Origin: Pirellulales bacterium
GTDB lineage: Bacteria; Planctomycetota; Planctomycetia; Pirellulales; Thermoguttaceae
Length of the DNA stretch: 11,286 nucleotides
NCBI GenBank assembly: GCA_030607895.1
Contig: JAUWJC010000084.1
Span: forward strand, 1 to 11,286
Direction: 5' to 3'
Position numbers and translations under genes: made by a program. The notes under the pieces are model-generated. The model had not been told where the DNA came from. It searched no databases and saw only the letters and a program-made list of their open reading frames with translations. Below are positions 1 through 6,104 of this stretch, piece after piece. The first letter of the stretch is position 1. Each line of letters begins with the position of its first letter.

Positions 1-5
1 AATCC

Positions 6-94
6 TGTAAAGCCGCGACCAGTGGTCGCGGTCGACAGGAGCGGAAAACACGATGCGTCGGTTGATTTCCGCGACCACTGGTCGCGGCTTTACA
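6..94. repeat. BIME-like pair of palindromic repeats in inverted orientation
   Basis: Positions 6-31 and 69-94 are perfect 26-bp reverse complements separated by 37 bp. Each arm is also a hairpin: it contains CCGCGACCA / TGGTCGCGG around one central base, followed by a GCTTTACA tail (or its complement). Two short palindromic units in opposite orientation resemble a bacterial interspersed mosaic element built from REP-like units. A third copy with 23 of 26 matching bases lies at 6105-6130, so this is a dispersed family rather than a one-off hairpin. No transposase is adjacent. Confidence 0.8.
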
Positions 95-541
95 AACACA
101 TAAAGCAAAACGGCAACGCAACTTACGGCTATTTCAACGGTATTGGGATAAACCCGGCGGCTCACTTTTGCCGGTTGTATCTTTGGGGGGGTTGCATGTC
201 GCAAGTCGTGTGAAAGTAAGGGCTTTCGGCTGTTGTTTTGCCTATCTTAACGTGCAAATGGCTGTCCAACAATCAGAAGACCTTGTCTCGCAACGGTTTA
301 CGACGCGAAATCGGGGGCGAAAATGGCCCGATCCGCCGACCCATTTCGCCATGTACCGGGACGCGAGGCGTAGTCGTAACTCGCTATGTGGCAATACTTT
401 ACGCCTACCCGGCAGCAGTTGCGGGAAAAGTTGTTCCGCTGAATGTATTGCCCAAATGACCAACAATTCGATTTGTCGCGGAACATGTCGGGCCCGTGTG
501 CGGTATACGCAACCCGCGGTGAGGACACAGCGGTTCGGAAG
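95..541. other. Intergenic stretch without a convincing gene
   Basis: Open frames here are short, overlap each other on both strands and resemble no protein I recognise, so I call none. The stretch lies downstream of the minus-strand redoxin gene. It holds several imperfect inverted repeats: 316-326 with 341-350 (about 10 bp with one bulge), GGCAATAC at 390-397 with GTATTGCC at 445-452, and GTTCCGC near 433-439 with GCGGAAC near 477-483. No T-tract follows any stem, so none is a textbook intrinsic terminator. A structured RNA is possible but unproven. Confidence 0.5.
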
Positions 542-2488
542 CTACCGGGCCGATTTGGTCTGCTGCGGGCTTCGTCGGACCAGGCGGATGAGTTTCTTCA
601 ACTCACGTTCGACCTCGTTGGCCTGGACGTTACGGCTGACGACCTTACCCTCTTTGTCGACGAGGATCATGGTAGGCACGGTGACGATCCCCAGTTCGTT
701 TGCCAGGCGGTTGTCGAGTCCGCCCTCTTCGAAGATTTGCGGCCAGGGCAGCCGGTTCTCCGCAAGGTATTCCGATAAGTCCTGCAAGCGGCCGTCGAGG
801 CTGACGCCGATGATGCTGAACCCCGATTTGCCATACTTGGAAGCCAACTCCTTGAGAATGGCAATGTCGGTCTTGCACGGTTCGCTCCAAGTTGCCCAGT
901 AGTGGATCAACACCACGCGGCCGCGATATCTTGCCAGATCGACCTTCTCGCCCGACGAACTCTTCCCTTGCACCGATAATTGCTTTCCGAGCGAATCGAG
1001 CCGAGCCCTGGCGCCGGCCGCTTTCTTGGCCGCCGGGACATTGGGGAAGCTCTTGGCAATCTGGCTGTACCACTGCTTGGCGGCATCCTCATCGCCGGCG
1101 AATTCCTCGGTCATGGCCAACTGAAGCATCGCCTCGGCCGAATCGGGACTCGTGGGGTAGTCGGCCACGTATTGCTTCAGGTCCTTGAGCCAGTCGGTCT
1201 GGATTTTCGTAAAGTCGGGCTTCGGGACCAGCAACTTCTGGCCGTACTCGGCGGTCATCAGCCGGAACTTCACGTAAGCGGCCAGGTCCTTGTCCTTGCC
1301 GCTAGCGTTGAGCCGCTCGAAAAGCGCCTCCAACCGCTTGGTTCCGTCGGCGCAGGAACCCGATTGAACCGCCGCGCTGAGCATGTCGGCCAATTGCCGA
1401 AGCCACATTGCCCGATCAGCCGGACTGTCGGCCTTCTTGGCAATTTCATCGAGCAGATCGGCCCGACGGCGGATGGCCTTGGACTTGGCTTCCGCGCTTG
1501 AGGTTTCGGCAGCTTGTTGGTCGAGTTTTTCCAACTCAGCCAGCAGCTTTTGCGACTGCTCACCCGTTCCGGTAGTCTGAGTCTTGGGTCGATCGGGCAG
1601 CGGTGTGCGGAAGAAAAACCCAGACTCGGCCAGGTCGGCCTTGCCATCTGAAACCGGCTGAGGAATCTCGATCACTCGCCAGAGGTTGCCCACCTGAATC
1701 AGCGTGCCGATCAGTATCTGACTATGCTGGCCATCGGTCTGGATAACCGCCATGACGTTCTCGTAAACGCGAAAATCCCTAGTCGAGCCGTCGGTGCCGG
1801 CTGGTACAATCCCCGGTAAGCTCCCACTAGACTGGACCCACTTGCTACCGCTCGTGACTGCCTTTTGACTAGTCGCAAGGTCCTTGAACTGAGGAACCAG
1901 GTCACGGAGTTTTTCGGCCAGTTTTTCAGCCTTTTTCTCGCCCAACGCAAGCGATTTGAGTTCCGACGGGGTCAGCACCAGGCAAGCAAAACGGTCCACG
2001 TCGCGATTCGCCAAGGCAGCAACCACCTCGGCCGTGACTTCTTCGGCGGAGATCACCTGCCAGGCGTTAATGGTTCCGTCCTCATTCTTGTCCAGACCCC
2101 AACGGCAACCGGCAGTATGGAACCAACGGCACTGATCGGCCTTGCCGTTGAAATCCGCGTCGATGTCGCGATACACTTCCAACCCGTCCTTGAAGTAACT
2201 CCACTGATCCACCACGTTATCGCCGTTGGTGTCGACGAACCTCCGTAGCACGAGTCCGTTCGGGTCCTCGACAACCCAGCCAACGCGGCCGGCCAGTTTT
2301 CGGGCGGTGATCTTGCATTTGGACGTCTGTTCCGCGTCAGGCCGATCGAAGTCCACGTCCTTCTGAATCGGAACCAGTTTCAGGGCCTGCTCGGCCGAGG
2401 GTGAAGCGGCCCGGCTGGTGGAAGCTAGGGTAAGGAGAGTAAGAACCAAACACCAGATCGACAATTCGCGGCTCAATATCAGTTTCAT
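542..2488 (-). CDS. Exported redoxin (TlpA/thioredoxin-like) protein with degenerate WSEPC active site
   Basis: This 648-residue protein opens with a signal peptide: K2/R7, a hydrophobic core at about 11-21, and an S-R-A cleavage site near 27. It is therefore likely periplasmic. Residues 86-143 hold three Asp/Asn-rich loops resembling EF-hand or dockerin calcium sites (D86-TNGDNVVD, 108-118, 133-143). Residues 310-355 are charged and helix-rich, and about 441-500 looks like a TPR-type helical pair. The C-terminal 500-635 is a thioredoxin/AhpC-TSA fold with WATW at 531-534 and a cis-Pro motif TVPT at 603-606. TlpA/ResA enzymes use WCxxC; here it reads W-S-E-P-C, so the first cysteine is Ser535 (AGC) and only Cys538 remains. 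Canonical dithiol-disulfide exchange is therefore unlikely, leaving a monothiol, binding or structural role. The start is supported by AGAGAGG (2497-2503), 8 nt before ATG. The substrate is unknown, and no maturation partner is adjacent. Confidence 0.85.
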   Translation of the reverse strand: MKLILSRELSIWCLVLTLLTLASTSRAASPSAEQALKLVPIQKDVDFDRPDAEQTSKCKITARKLAGRVGWVVEDPNGLVLRRFVDTNGDNVVDQWSYFKDGLEVYRDIDADFNGKADQCRWFHTAGCRWGLDKNEDGTINAWQVISAEEVTAEVVAALANRDVDRFACLVLTPSELKSLALGEKKAEKLAEKLRDLVPQFKDLATSQKAVTSGSKWVQSSGSLPGIVPAGTDGSTRDFRVYENVMAVIQTDGQHSQILIGTLIQVGNLWRVIEIPQPVSDGKADLAESGFFFRTPLPDRPKTQTTGTGEQSQKLLAELEKLDQQAAETSSAEAKSKAIRRRADLLDEIAKKADSPADRAMWLRQLADMLSAAVQSGSCADGTKRLEALFERLNASGKDKDLAAYVKFRLMTAEYGQKLLVPKPDFTKIQTDWLKDLKQYVADYPTSPDSAEAMLQLAMTEEFAGDEDAAKQWYSQIAKSFPNVPAAKKAAGARARLDSLGKQLSVQGKSSSGEKVDLARYRGRVVLIHYWATWSEPCKTDIAILKELASKYGKSGFSIIGVSLDGRLQDLSEYLAENRLPWPQIFEEGGLDNRLANELGIVTVPTMILVDKEGKVVSRNVQANEVERELKKLIRLVRRSPQQTKSAR

Positions 2489-2496
2489 ATCGTTTT

Positions 2497-2503
2497 CCTC
2501 TCT
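2497..2503 (-). promoter_or_regulatory. Shine-Dalgarno site of the redoxin gene
   Basis: Read on the minus strand this is AGAGAGG, 8 nt before the ATG at 2488. It fixes the start directly ahead of the signal peptide. Confidence 0.6.
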
Positions 2504-2633
2504 AGCCCGAGTAAACGCGGAAAATGTCCCTGCTCACACACTCCCTGCAACGGAAGCCCCTCTTCTTTGTTTCGGCCCGGCTCGACCTCAACATGATCGG
2601 TTTGTAACGATTTTTCCGGTTATGCAGTATATG

Positions 2634-2656
2634 CGGGGGGTAATGAGACTCCCCCG
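2634..2656. terminator. GC-rich hairpin, possible terminator or processing stem
   Basis: CGGGGG (2634-2639) pairs with CCCCCG (2651-2656) around an 11-nt loop. No clear T-run follows on either strand, so the terminator role is only a guess. It sits upstream of the tRNA promoter and would insulate the tRNA unit from the divergent redoxin gene. Confidence 0.3.
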
Positions 2657-2714
2657 TGTGTGCGGTTTTCTGCCAAACCGCGTTCAGTGCACCCCAATCT
2701 GGTCCAGCTACCGT

Positions 2715-2742
2715 TTGACAGCCACGCCACTGTCGGTAAAAT
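2715..2742 (+). promoter_or_regulatory. Sigma70-like promoter upstream of the tRNA-Ile/tRNA-Ala pair
   Basis: A perfect -35 TTGACA (2715-2720) is separated by 16 bp from TAAAAT (2737-2742). It points toward the tRNAs, whose first base is 149 bp past the -10 box. A near-consensus box pair ahead of stable RNA genes is what a strongly expressed tRNA or former rRNA operon would have. Transcription has not been shown. Confidence 0.5.
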
Positions 2743-2891
2743 GCGACATTCGTAACCGAGTCCGTTGCAGAGTGGTATGCTTGTACCGAGTGCGGTCGAG
2801 AACTGCGATTCTGTCGTTGGACGATCGGACGAAAGCGCAGTTCGCAAGCGTGCGGATCACAAAACAATTTCCGGCCTGTTGGGCCCGGGAC

Positions 2892-2965
2892 GGGCGCATA
2901 GCTCAGTTGGTTAGAGCGCGTCCCTGATAAGGACGAGGTCCCAAGTTCGAGTCTTGGTGCGCCCA
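2892..2965 (+). tRNA. tRNA-Ile (anticodon GAT)
   Basis: The complete 74-nt cloverleaf has acceptor GGGCGCA (2892-2898) pairing with TGCGCCC (2958-2964) and discriminator A2965. The anticodon stem CGTCC/GGACG encloses loop CTGATAA with anticodon GAT at 2926-2928. The T arm is CCAAG-TTCGAGT-CTTGG. CCA is not encoded. It is followed after 102 bp by tRNA-Ala, the pair normally found in the 16S-23S spacer. Confidence 0.96.
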
Positions 2966-3017
2966 CTTCTGTCTCTATTGCCTGCCAGCGTGCCTTTCCT
3001 GGGGTAGTTTGTCAGGT

Positions 3018-3046
3018 GGCGACCAAACCCGAACGGAATGGTCGCC
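3018..3046 (+). other. Hairpin between the two tRNA genes
   Basis: GGCGACCA (3018-3025) is perfectly complementary to TGGTCGCC (3039-3046) around a 13-nt loop. In a tRNA-Ile/tRNA-Ala transcript this could be a processing stem. Its arms share the GCGACCA/TGGTCGC core of the palindromic repeat family but not its tail, so it could also be a decayed copy. Confidence 0.4.
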
Positions 3047-3067
3047 TGCCGCCAGTATTGGGCCATT

Positions 3068-3140
3068 GGGGACGTAGCTCAGTTGGGAGAGCACCTGGTT
3101 TGCAACCAGGAAGTCGGCGGTTCGAGTCCGCTCGTCTCCA
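3068..3140 (+). tRNA. tRNA-Ala (anticodon TGC)
   Basis: The 73-nt cloverleaf has acceptor GGGGACG (3068-3074) pairing with CGTCTCC (3133-3139), including one G-T wobble, and discriminator A3140. The anticodon stem CCTGG/CCAGG encloses TTTGCAA with anticodon TGC at 3101-3103. The T arm is GGCGG-TTCGAGT-CCGCT. CCA is not encoded. A probable integrase remnant begins immediately beyond its 3' end, so this tRNA may have served as an attachment site. Confidence 0.96.
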
Positions 3141-3262
3141 CCTGAACAGCCGTACAGAACGGTAAATCCTTGTATTCCTCGGGAATCACGGGGGTTTGCC
3201 GTTTCAAGTGCGACGAATAGGATCTGCTTCCTGCCGTTGGGGTCTTTTGCGATACTCGCCAC
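3141..3262 (-). pseudogene. Probable tyrosine recombinase/integrase N-terminal remnant
   Basis: A GTG at 3260-3262, preceded by a GGAAAGGAAA-type ribosome site and 1 nt after the toxin stop, opens a frame reading MASIAKDPNGRKQILFVA. This resembles the first residues of planctomycete tyrosine integrases as I recall them (MAS-x-K-D-x-x-G-x-x-x-I-x-F-V-A/D, then a GKR-x-x-I segment). The frame then loses similarity. A K-R-Q-T segment that would fit the next block appears in another frame, suggesting a frameshift. The frame ends by running antisense through tRNA-Ala, so no SAM-like or catalytic domain remains. An integrase stub abutting a tRNA 3' end fits a decayed island. The match is short and from memory, so chance is possible. 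Confidence 0.45.
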
Positions 3263-3263
3263 G

Positions 3264-3527
3264 TCACTTTCCTTTCCGATATGCGTCCGCCCGGTGTGCT
3301 ATCCGCACCACCAGTACAACCAGCCGATCGTCACGAATCTGGTAGATCACTCGATAGTCGCCCACTCGGATGCGATAGGCGTCAAGCCCGCTCAGCTTTG
3401 AGCACCTCTGCGGCCGTGGATCGTCGGCCAGGGCGTCGATGGCGTCACGGATGCGGCGTTGCGTGGGCCGTTCGAGCCTTTTCAGTTGCCGCGCGGCGCT
3501 TGGCACAAGGGAAATGCGGTACGTCAT
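3264..3527 (-). CDS. RelE/ParE-family type II toxin
   Basis: This 87-residue basic protein has the usual length and layout of the RelE/ParE superfamily. A basic helix near 11-30 (QLKRLERPTQRRI) is followed by beta strands YRIRVGDYRVIYQI (51-64) and a C-terminal V-R-I-A-H-R-A-D-A-Y-R block (74-84). R54, R59, H78, R79 and Y83 fall where family members keep conserved residues. RelE-type members cut mRNA in the ribosome and ParE-type members poison gyrase; the sequence alone does not decide between them, though the C-terminal HR-x-x-Y fits RelE-like members. The start lies 3 nt after the antitoxin stop, with a G-rich site inside the antitoxin 3' end, implying translational coupling. The gene is intact, with no frameshift. 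Confidence 0.88.
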   Translation of the reverse strand: MTYRISLVPSAARQLKRLERPTQRRIRDAIDALADDPRPQRCSKLSGLDAYRIRVGDYRVIYQIRDDRLVVLVVRIAHRADAYRKGK

Positions 3528-3530
3528 CTA

Positions 3531-3788
3531 TCAAAGCCCCAGTTCAGCTTTGACCTTTTCCCAAGGGATCGGCTTCTGGCCCTTGCGTTTCATTTCGGCC
3601 AGGGCCCGCTTTGCCGCCCGAACGTCTTCACGTTCTTCCATCGCTTCCAATAGCGCCAGGTCTTCCATGGACACAAGGGCCGCCACGCCTTTTCCCCGAC
3701 GCTCCAAGACCACCCGCTCGCCGCCATAGGCGACCCGGTTCAGGGCATCTGCAAAGTTATTTCGGATTTCAGCCACACCGATTTGCAT
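3531..3788 (-). CDS. Phd/YefM-family antitoxin
   Basis: The 85-residue protein starts MQIGVAEIRNNFADALNRVAYGGERVVLERRG-style, the Phd/YefM DNA-binding N-terminus with the E-I-R-N-N-F and G-x-x-x-V-L-x-R-x-G-K-G-V-A-A-L-V blocks. A charged C-terminal half (about 50-85) would wrap the toxin. It should neutralise the downstream RelE/ParE toxin and repress its own promoter. I chose the ATG at 3788, preceded by GAGGAG 9 nt upstream, over the longer frame to 3926, whose extra 46 residues have no family counterpart and cross the promoter. The antitoxin-first order with a 3-nt gap is typical of type II modules. It is divergent from the lipoprotein hydrolase gene. Confidence 0.88.
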   Translation of the reverse strand: MQIGVAEIRNNFADALNRVAYGGERVVLERRGKGVAALVSMEDLALLEAMEEREDVRAAKRALAEMKRKGQKPIPWEKVKAELGL

Positions 3789-3831
3789 GATTCGATTCTC
3801 CTCTCCCACGTTGGCACTGTAGATACCGTTC

Positions 3832-3866
3832 ATGTACATTATTACGTTATTATCCTTTATCGTCAA
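3832..3866 (-). promoter_or_regulatory. Promoter and possible operator of the toxin-antitoxin operon
   Basis: On the minus strand TTGACG (3861-3866) lies 16 bp from TAATAA (3839-3844), about 50 bp upstream of the antitoxin ATG. The tract is much more AT-rich than its surroundings. A perfect 8-bp palindrome ATGTACAT (3832-3839) touches the -10 box, and TTATTA is repeated directly at 3839-3844 and 3847-3852. Either could be the site bound by the Phd/YefM protein for autorepression. The box assignment is by eye. Confidence 0.5.
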
Positions 3867-3909
3867 GTCAGACAAGTCATACAAGGGGCGGCTAATTGGG
3901 AAACCGGCA

Positions 3910-3939
3910 TTGACGTCTGGGGCCAATTCCCGCTATTGT
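3910..3939 (+). promoter_or_regulatory. Weak candidate promoter for the lipoprotein hydrolase
   Basis: TTGACG (3910-3915), an 18-bp spacer and TATTGT (3934-3939) lie about 95 bp upstream of the chosen ATG. The spacing is slightly long and the -10 is imperfect. Confidence 0.3.
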
Positions 3940-4034
3940 TCTCCCCCTATTCTGGGAAGGCTCTATTTGGATTTCGAGCCTTTCCTTACTTTCGTCGGCC
4001 ACCCATCTTGCCTTCTTCTGAGTCGTTTGTCCTG

Positions 4035-6092
4035 ATGCAACGGACTGCTTGTCCAGCAACCGCCGACCACAGTGCCGGACACCACAGTGCCGGACACCAC
4101 AGTGCCAGGCAACGAATCGCTCTGCGAGCCATTTTGGCGGTGTGCCTGCTGGTTACGGCCGTGGCCGGATGTTCGTCCAACAAGATGGTCACCCTGCGGT
4201 CGGTCCCCCAGAGTCCCCTGGTCGACAAGTTGAAGCTGACCGCGCGGGGCGGGCCACGGGCCAGTGCGCGGACCAGGCAGTTGCTTCGCCTGTACGATCT
4301 AACCGACGATCTGAAGAGCAACCCGCAAGAGTTGCTCCAGAAGCTCCAGGCGATCGTCGACCGGGAGCCATCGGCCGAGAAGGTACATGCCATTGCCGAG
4401 TTGAGCTATCTGGCAGCCAAGCACGAGGAAGGCCACAACCCGAAGCTGGCAATGGACCTCTACGGCAGTTCTGTTTTGCACGCCTCCCGATATTTGTTTG
4501 ATGAGCGGTTTGCCGGGGAGCGCAACCCGTACGATCCGCAGTTCCGAGACGCCTGCGATCTTTACAACGGAGCGCTGGACTCGGCTTTGCGGCTGGTTTG
4601 CAAGCATGGCGGTCTGAAGCCGGGGCAGGTCCACACGATCCGCACGGCTTCGGGAAGTTGGGACATTACATGCGTGCTGCGTGGCGGACGGTGGCGGGTC
4701 GAGGACTTCGACCATTTCGAGTTCGTTTCGGACTACGAGATCAACGGGCTGCGAAACCACTATCACACGTACGGTTTGGGGGTACCGCTAATTGCAGTCC
4801 GCCGCAACTACGCCGGTGAACCGGCCGCCGCCAAATACTATCCGGGTAATCTCAGCTTTCCCGTCACCGCTTTCATCAGGCCGACCGGCCAAGTCCGACA
4901 GGAGTACGCGGGCGGGGCGATGCGTCAACAGGCCGTTTTGGAGCTCTACGATCCGCTGGTTGCCGGTCGGATCGCGCTTGGCGACAAGCAGGTTTGGCTG
5001 GAAGGCGACACGACCACTCCGCTGGCGTATTTCCTTTCCGACCCGGGGCTCAATAGCCTTGCCACGGTGGGCCTGTTGCGGCCGGAAATGCTGCTGACGA
5101 CGAAGCGGCCGGGCTGGAAGGAATCGGTCATGGGAGTCTACATGATTCAGCCCTACGAACCGGGTAAGATTCCCGTCCTGTTTGTCCACGGCTTGTGGTC
5201 CAGCCCAACAACATGGATGGAGATGTTCAACGACCTTCGCAGTTCGCCGGAGATTTGCGAGCACTATCAGTTCTGGTTCTACCAGTATCCGACCGGTCAG
5301 CCGTTTTTGATTAGTGCGGCCCAACTCCGTCGCGATTTGGCCGACGCCCGAGGGGTGCTCGACCCTGACCGCCAGGAGCCGGCATTGGATCAGATGGTGC
5401 TCATCGGTCACAGCATGGGCGGCCTGCTCTCCCGGCTGCAAACCGTTCGGAGCCGCGACGACTATTGGAAAACCGTCAGCGACAAACCGTTTCGTCAGGT
5501 CAAGGCGGACGCCGACACCCGACGACAATTGCAAAACTGCTTCTTTTTCGAGCCAAACCCGTCGATCCGCCGAATAATCACGATAAGCACGCCGCATCGG
5601 GGTAGCAAGTGTTCCAATGACGCGACGCGGTGGCTTACCAGCAAGTTGATTCGGCTGCCACAAATCCTGATCAACAGCCAGAAAAAGCTGTTCCGCGACA
5701 ACAAGGATGTCTTTCGCGACACTGCGGTGCTTGAGACACAGACCGGCATTGATTCGCTGGCTCCGGACTCGCCCATCTTTCCAGTAATGCTAGCCAGCCA
5801 TCGACCGGCGTGGGTGAAGTACCACAACATCGTCGGGTTGGTGCCCAAGGGTGGCCTATTCGGCTCGCTGGCAGCCGGCACCGATGGCGTGGTTGCTTTC
5901 GAGAGCGCGCACATGGACGACGTCGAATCTGAACTCGTCGTCACTGCCGATCACACGACGGTCCACGGCCATCCCCGCGCGGTGCTGGAGGTCCGGAGAA
6001 TCCTGCTTGAACACCTGGCCGAGTTGCGTGGCTTCCCGGGCACCTGTCCGCCGCAAACGCGAACGGCGGGCGTACCGACTTCACGTCGCTAA
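4035..6092 (+). CDS. Lipoprotein alpha/beta hydrolase (lipase/esterase-like)
   Basis: From the ATG at 4035 this is a 685-residue protein. A basic segment and hydrophobic run (25-45) end in lipobox V-A-G-C with Cys46, so it should be lipid-anchored. About 330 residues of no family I recognise (50-375) precede an alpha/beta hydrolase domain. There FVHGLWSSPTTW (383-394) is the oxyanion-hole strand-loop, GHSMGG (458-463) gives nucleophile Ser460, GTDG-V supplies a likely acid Asp617, and VHGHP supplies a likely base His644. The substrate is unknown; lipids, esters or a PGAP1-like acyl chain are options. The frame is open back to 3783, but upstream codons cross the toxin-antitoxin promoter and this is the first Met giving a usable lipoprotein signal. 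No clear Shine-Dalgarno precedes it. The pre-signal region carries a 15-bp tandem repeat encoding a His-rich stretch. It faces the MFS gene convergently. Confidence 0.82.
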   Translation: MQRTACPATADHSAGHHSAGHHSARQRIALRAILAVCLLVTAVAGCSSNKMVTLRSVPQSPLVDKLKLTARGGPRASARTRQLLRLYDLTDDLKSNPQELLQKLQAIVDREPSAEKVHAIAELSYLAAKHEEGHNPKLAMDLYGSSVLHASRYLFDERFAGERNPYDPQFRDACDLYNGALDSALRLVCKHGGLKPGQVHTIRTASGSWDITCVLRGGRWRVEDFDHFEFVSDYEINGLRNHYHTYGLGVPLIAVRRNYAGEPAAAKYYPGNLSFPVTAFIRPTGQVRQEYAGGAMRQQAVLELYDPLVAGRIALGDKQVWLEGDTTTPLAYFLSDPGLNSLATVGLLRPEMLLTTKRPGWKESVMGVYMIQPYEPGKIPVLFVHGLWSSPTTWMEMFNDLRSSPEICEHYQFWFYQYPTGQPFLISAAQLRRDLADARGVLDPDRQEPALDQMVLIGHSMGGLLSRLQTVRSRDDYWKTVSDKPFRQVKADADTRRQLQNCFFFEPNPSIRRIITISTPHRGSKCSNDATRWLTSKLIRLPQILINSQKKLFRDNKDVFRDTAVLETQTGIDSLAPDSPIFPVMLASHRPAWVKYHNIVGLVPKGGLFGSLAAGTDGVVAFESAHMDDVESELVVTADHTTVHGHPRAVLEVRRILLEHLAELRGFPGTCPPQTRTAGVPTSRR
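4066..4110 (+). repeat. Three tandem 15-bp units inside the lipoprotein N-terminus
   Basis: ACCACAGTGCCGGAC occurs at 4066-4080 and 4081-4095, and a third copy differs only near its end (4096-4110). The period keeps the frame and encodes HSAGH-type pentads, giving a His-rich segment ahead of the signal-peptide hydrophobic core. The unit length allows expansion or contraction without a frameshift. Confidence 0.85.
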
Positions 6093-6104
6093 GGATTGAC
6101 CGAG

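Larger units (their letters stand above)
2504..2891. other. Intergenic leader between the redoxin gene and tRNA-Ile
   Basis: No plausible protein gene lies here. The long minus-strand frame that ends inside tRNA-Ile reads as the translation typical of an antisense tRNA. The stretch contains a G5/C5 hairpin (2634-2656) and a strong sigma70-like promoter (2715-2742) pointing at the tRNAs. I see no 16S rRNA 3' end: there is no anti-Shine-Dalgarno CCTCC tail before the tRNA. Confidence 0.55.

Noticed and set aside
168..902. Plus-strand 244-codon frame
   Set aside because: It is rich in Ser/Arg/Cys, overlaps the well-supported redoxin gene antisense and resembles no family.
2502..2966. Minus-strand 154-codon frame ending upstream of the redoxin gene
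   Set aside because: Its N-terminus is the antisense of tRNA-Ile (RLELGTSSLSGTRSNQLSYAP type) and the rest has no protein-like pattern.
2975..3262. Minus-strand 95-codon frame containing an ERTRTADFLVANQVLSQLSYVP-like segment
   Set aside because: That segment is the antisense translation of tRNA-Ala, a well-known false-protein pattern. Only the part before the tRNA is kept, as an integrase remnant.
3789..3926. Upstream extension of the antitoxin frame
   Set aside because: The extra residues match nothing in Phd/YefM proteins, and a good ribosome site precedes the ATG at 3788.
3783..4034. Upstream extension of the lipoprotein hydrolase frame
   Set aside because: The extra 84 codons run through the toxin-antitoxin promoter and would bury the lipoprotein signal inside the protein.
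4788..5663. Minus-strand 291-codon frame inside the hydrolase gene
   Set aside because: It is a shadow frame opposite a gene with clear catalytic motifs, and it shows no family similarity.
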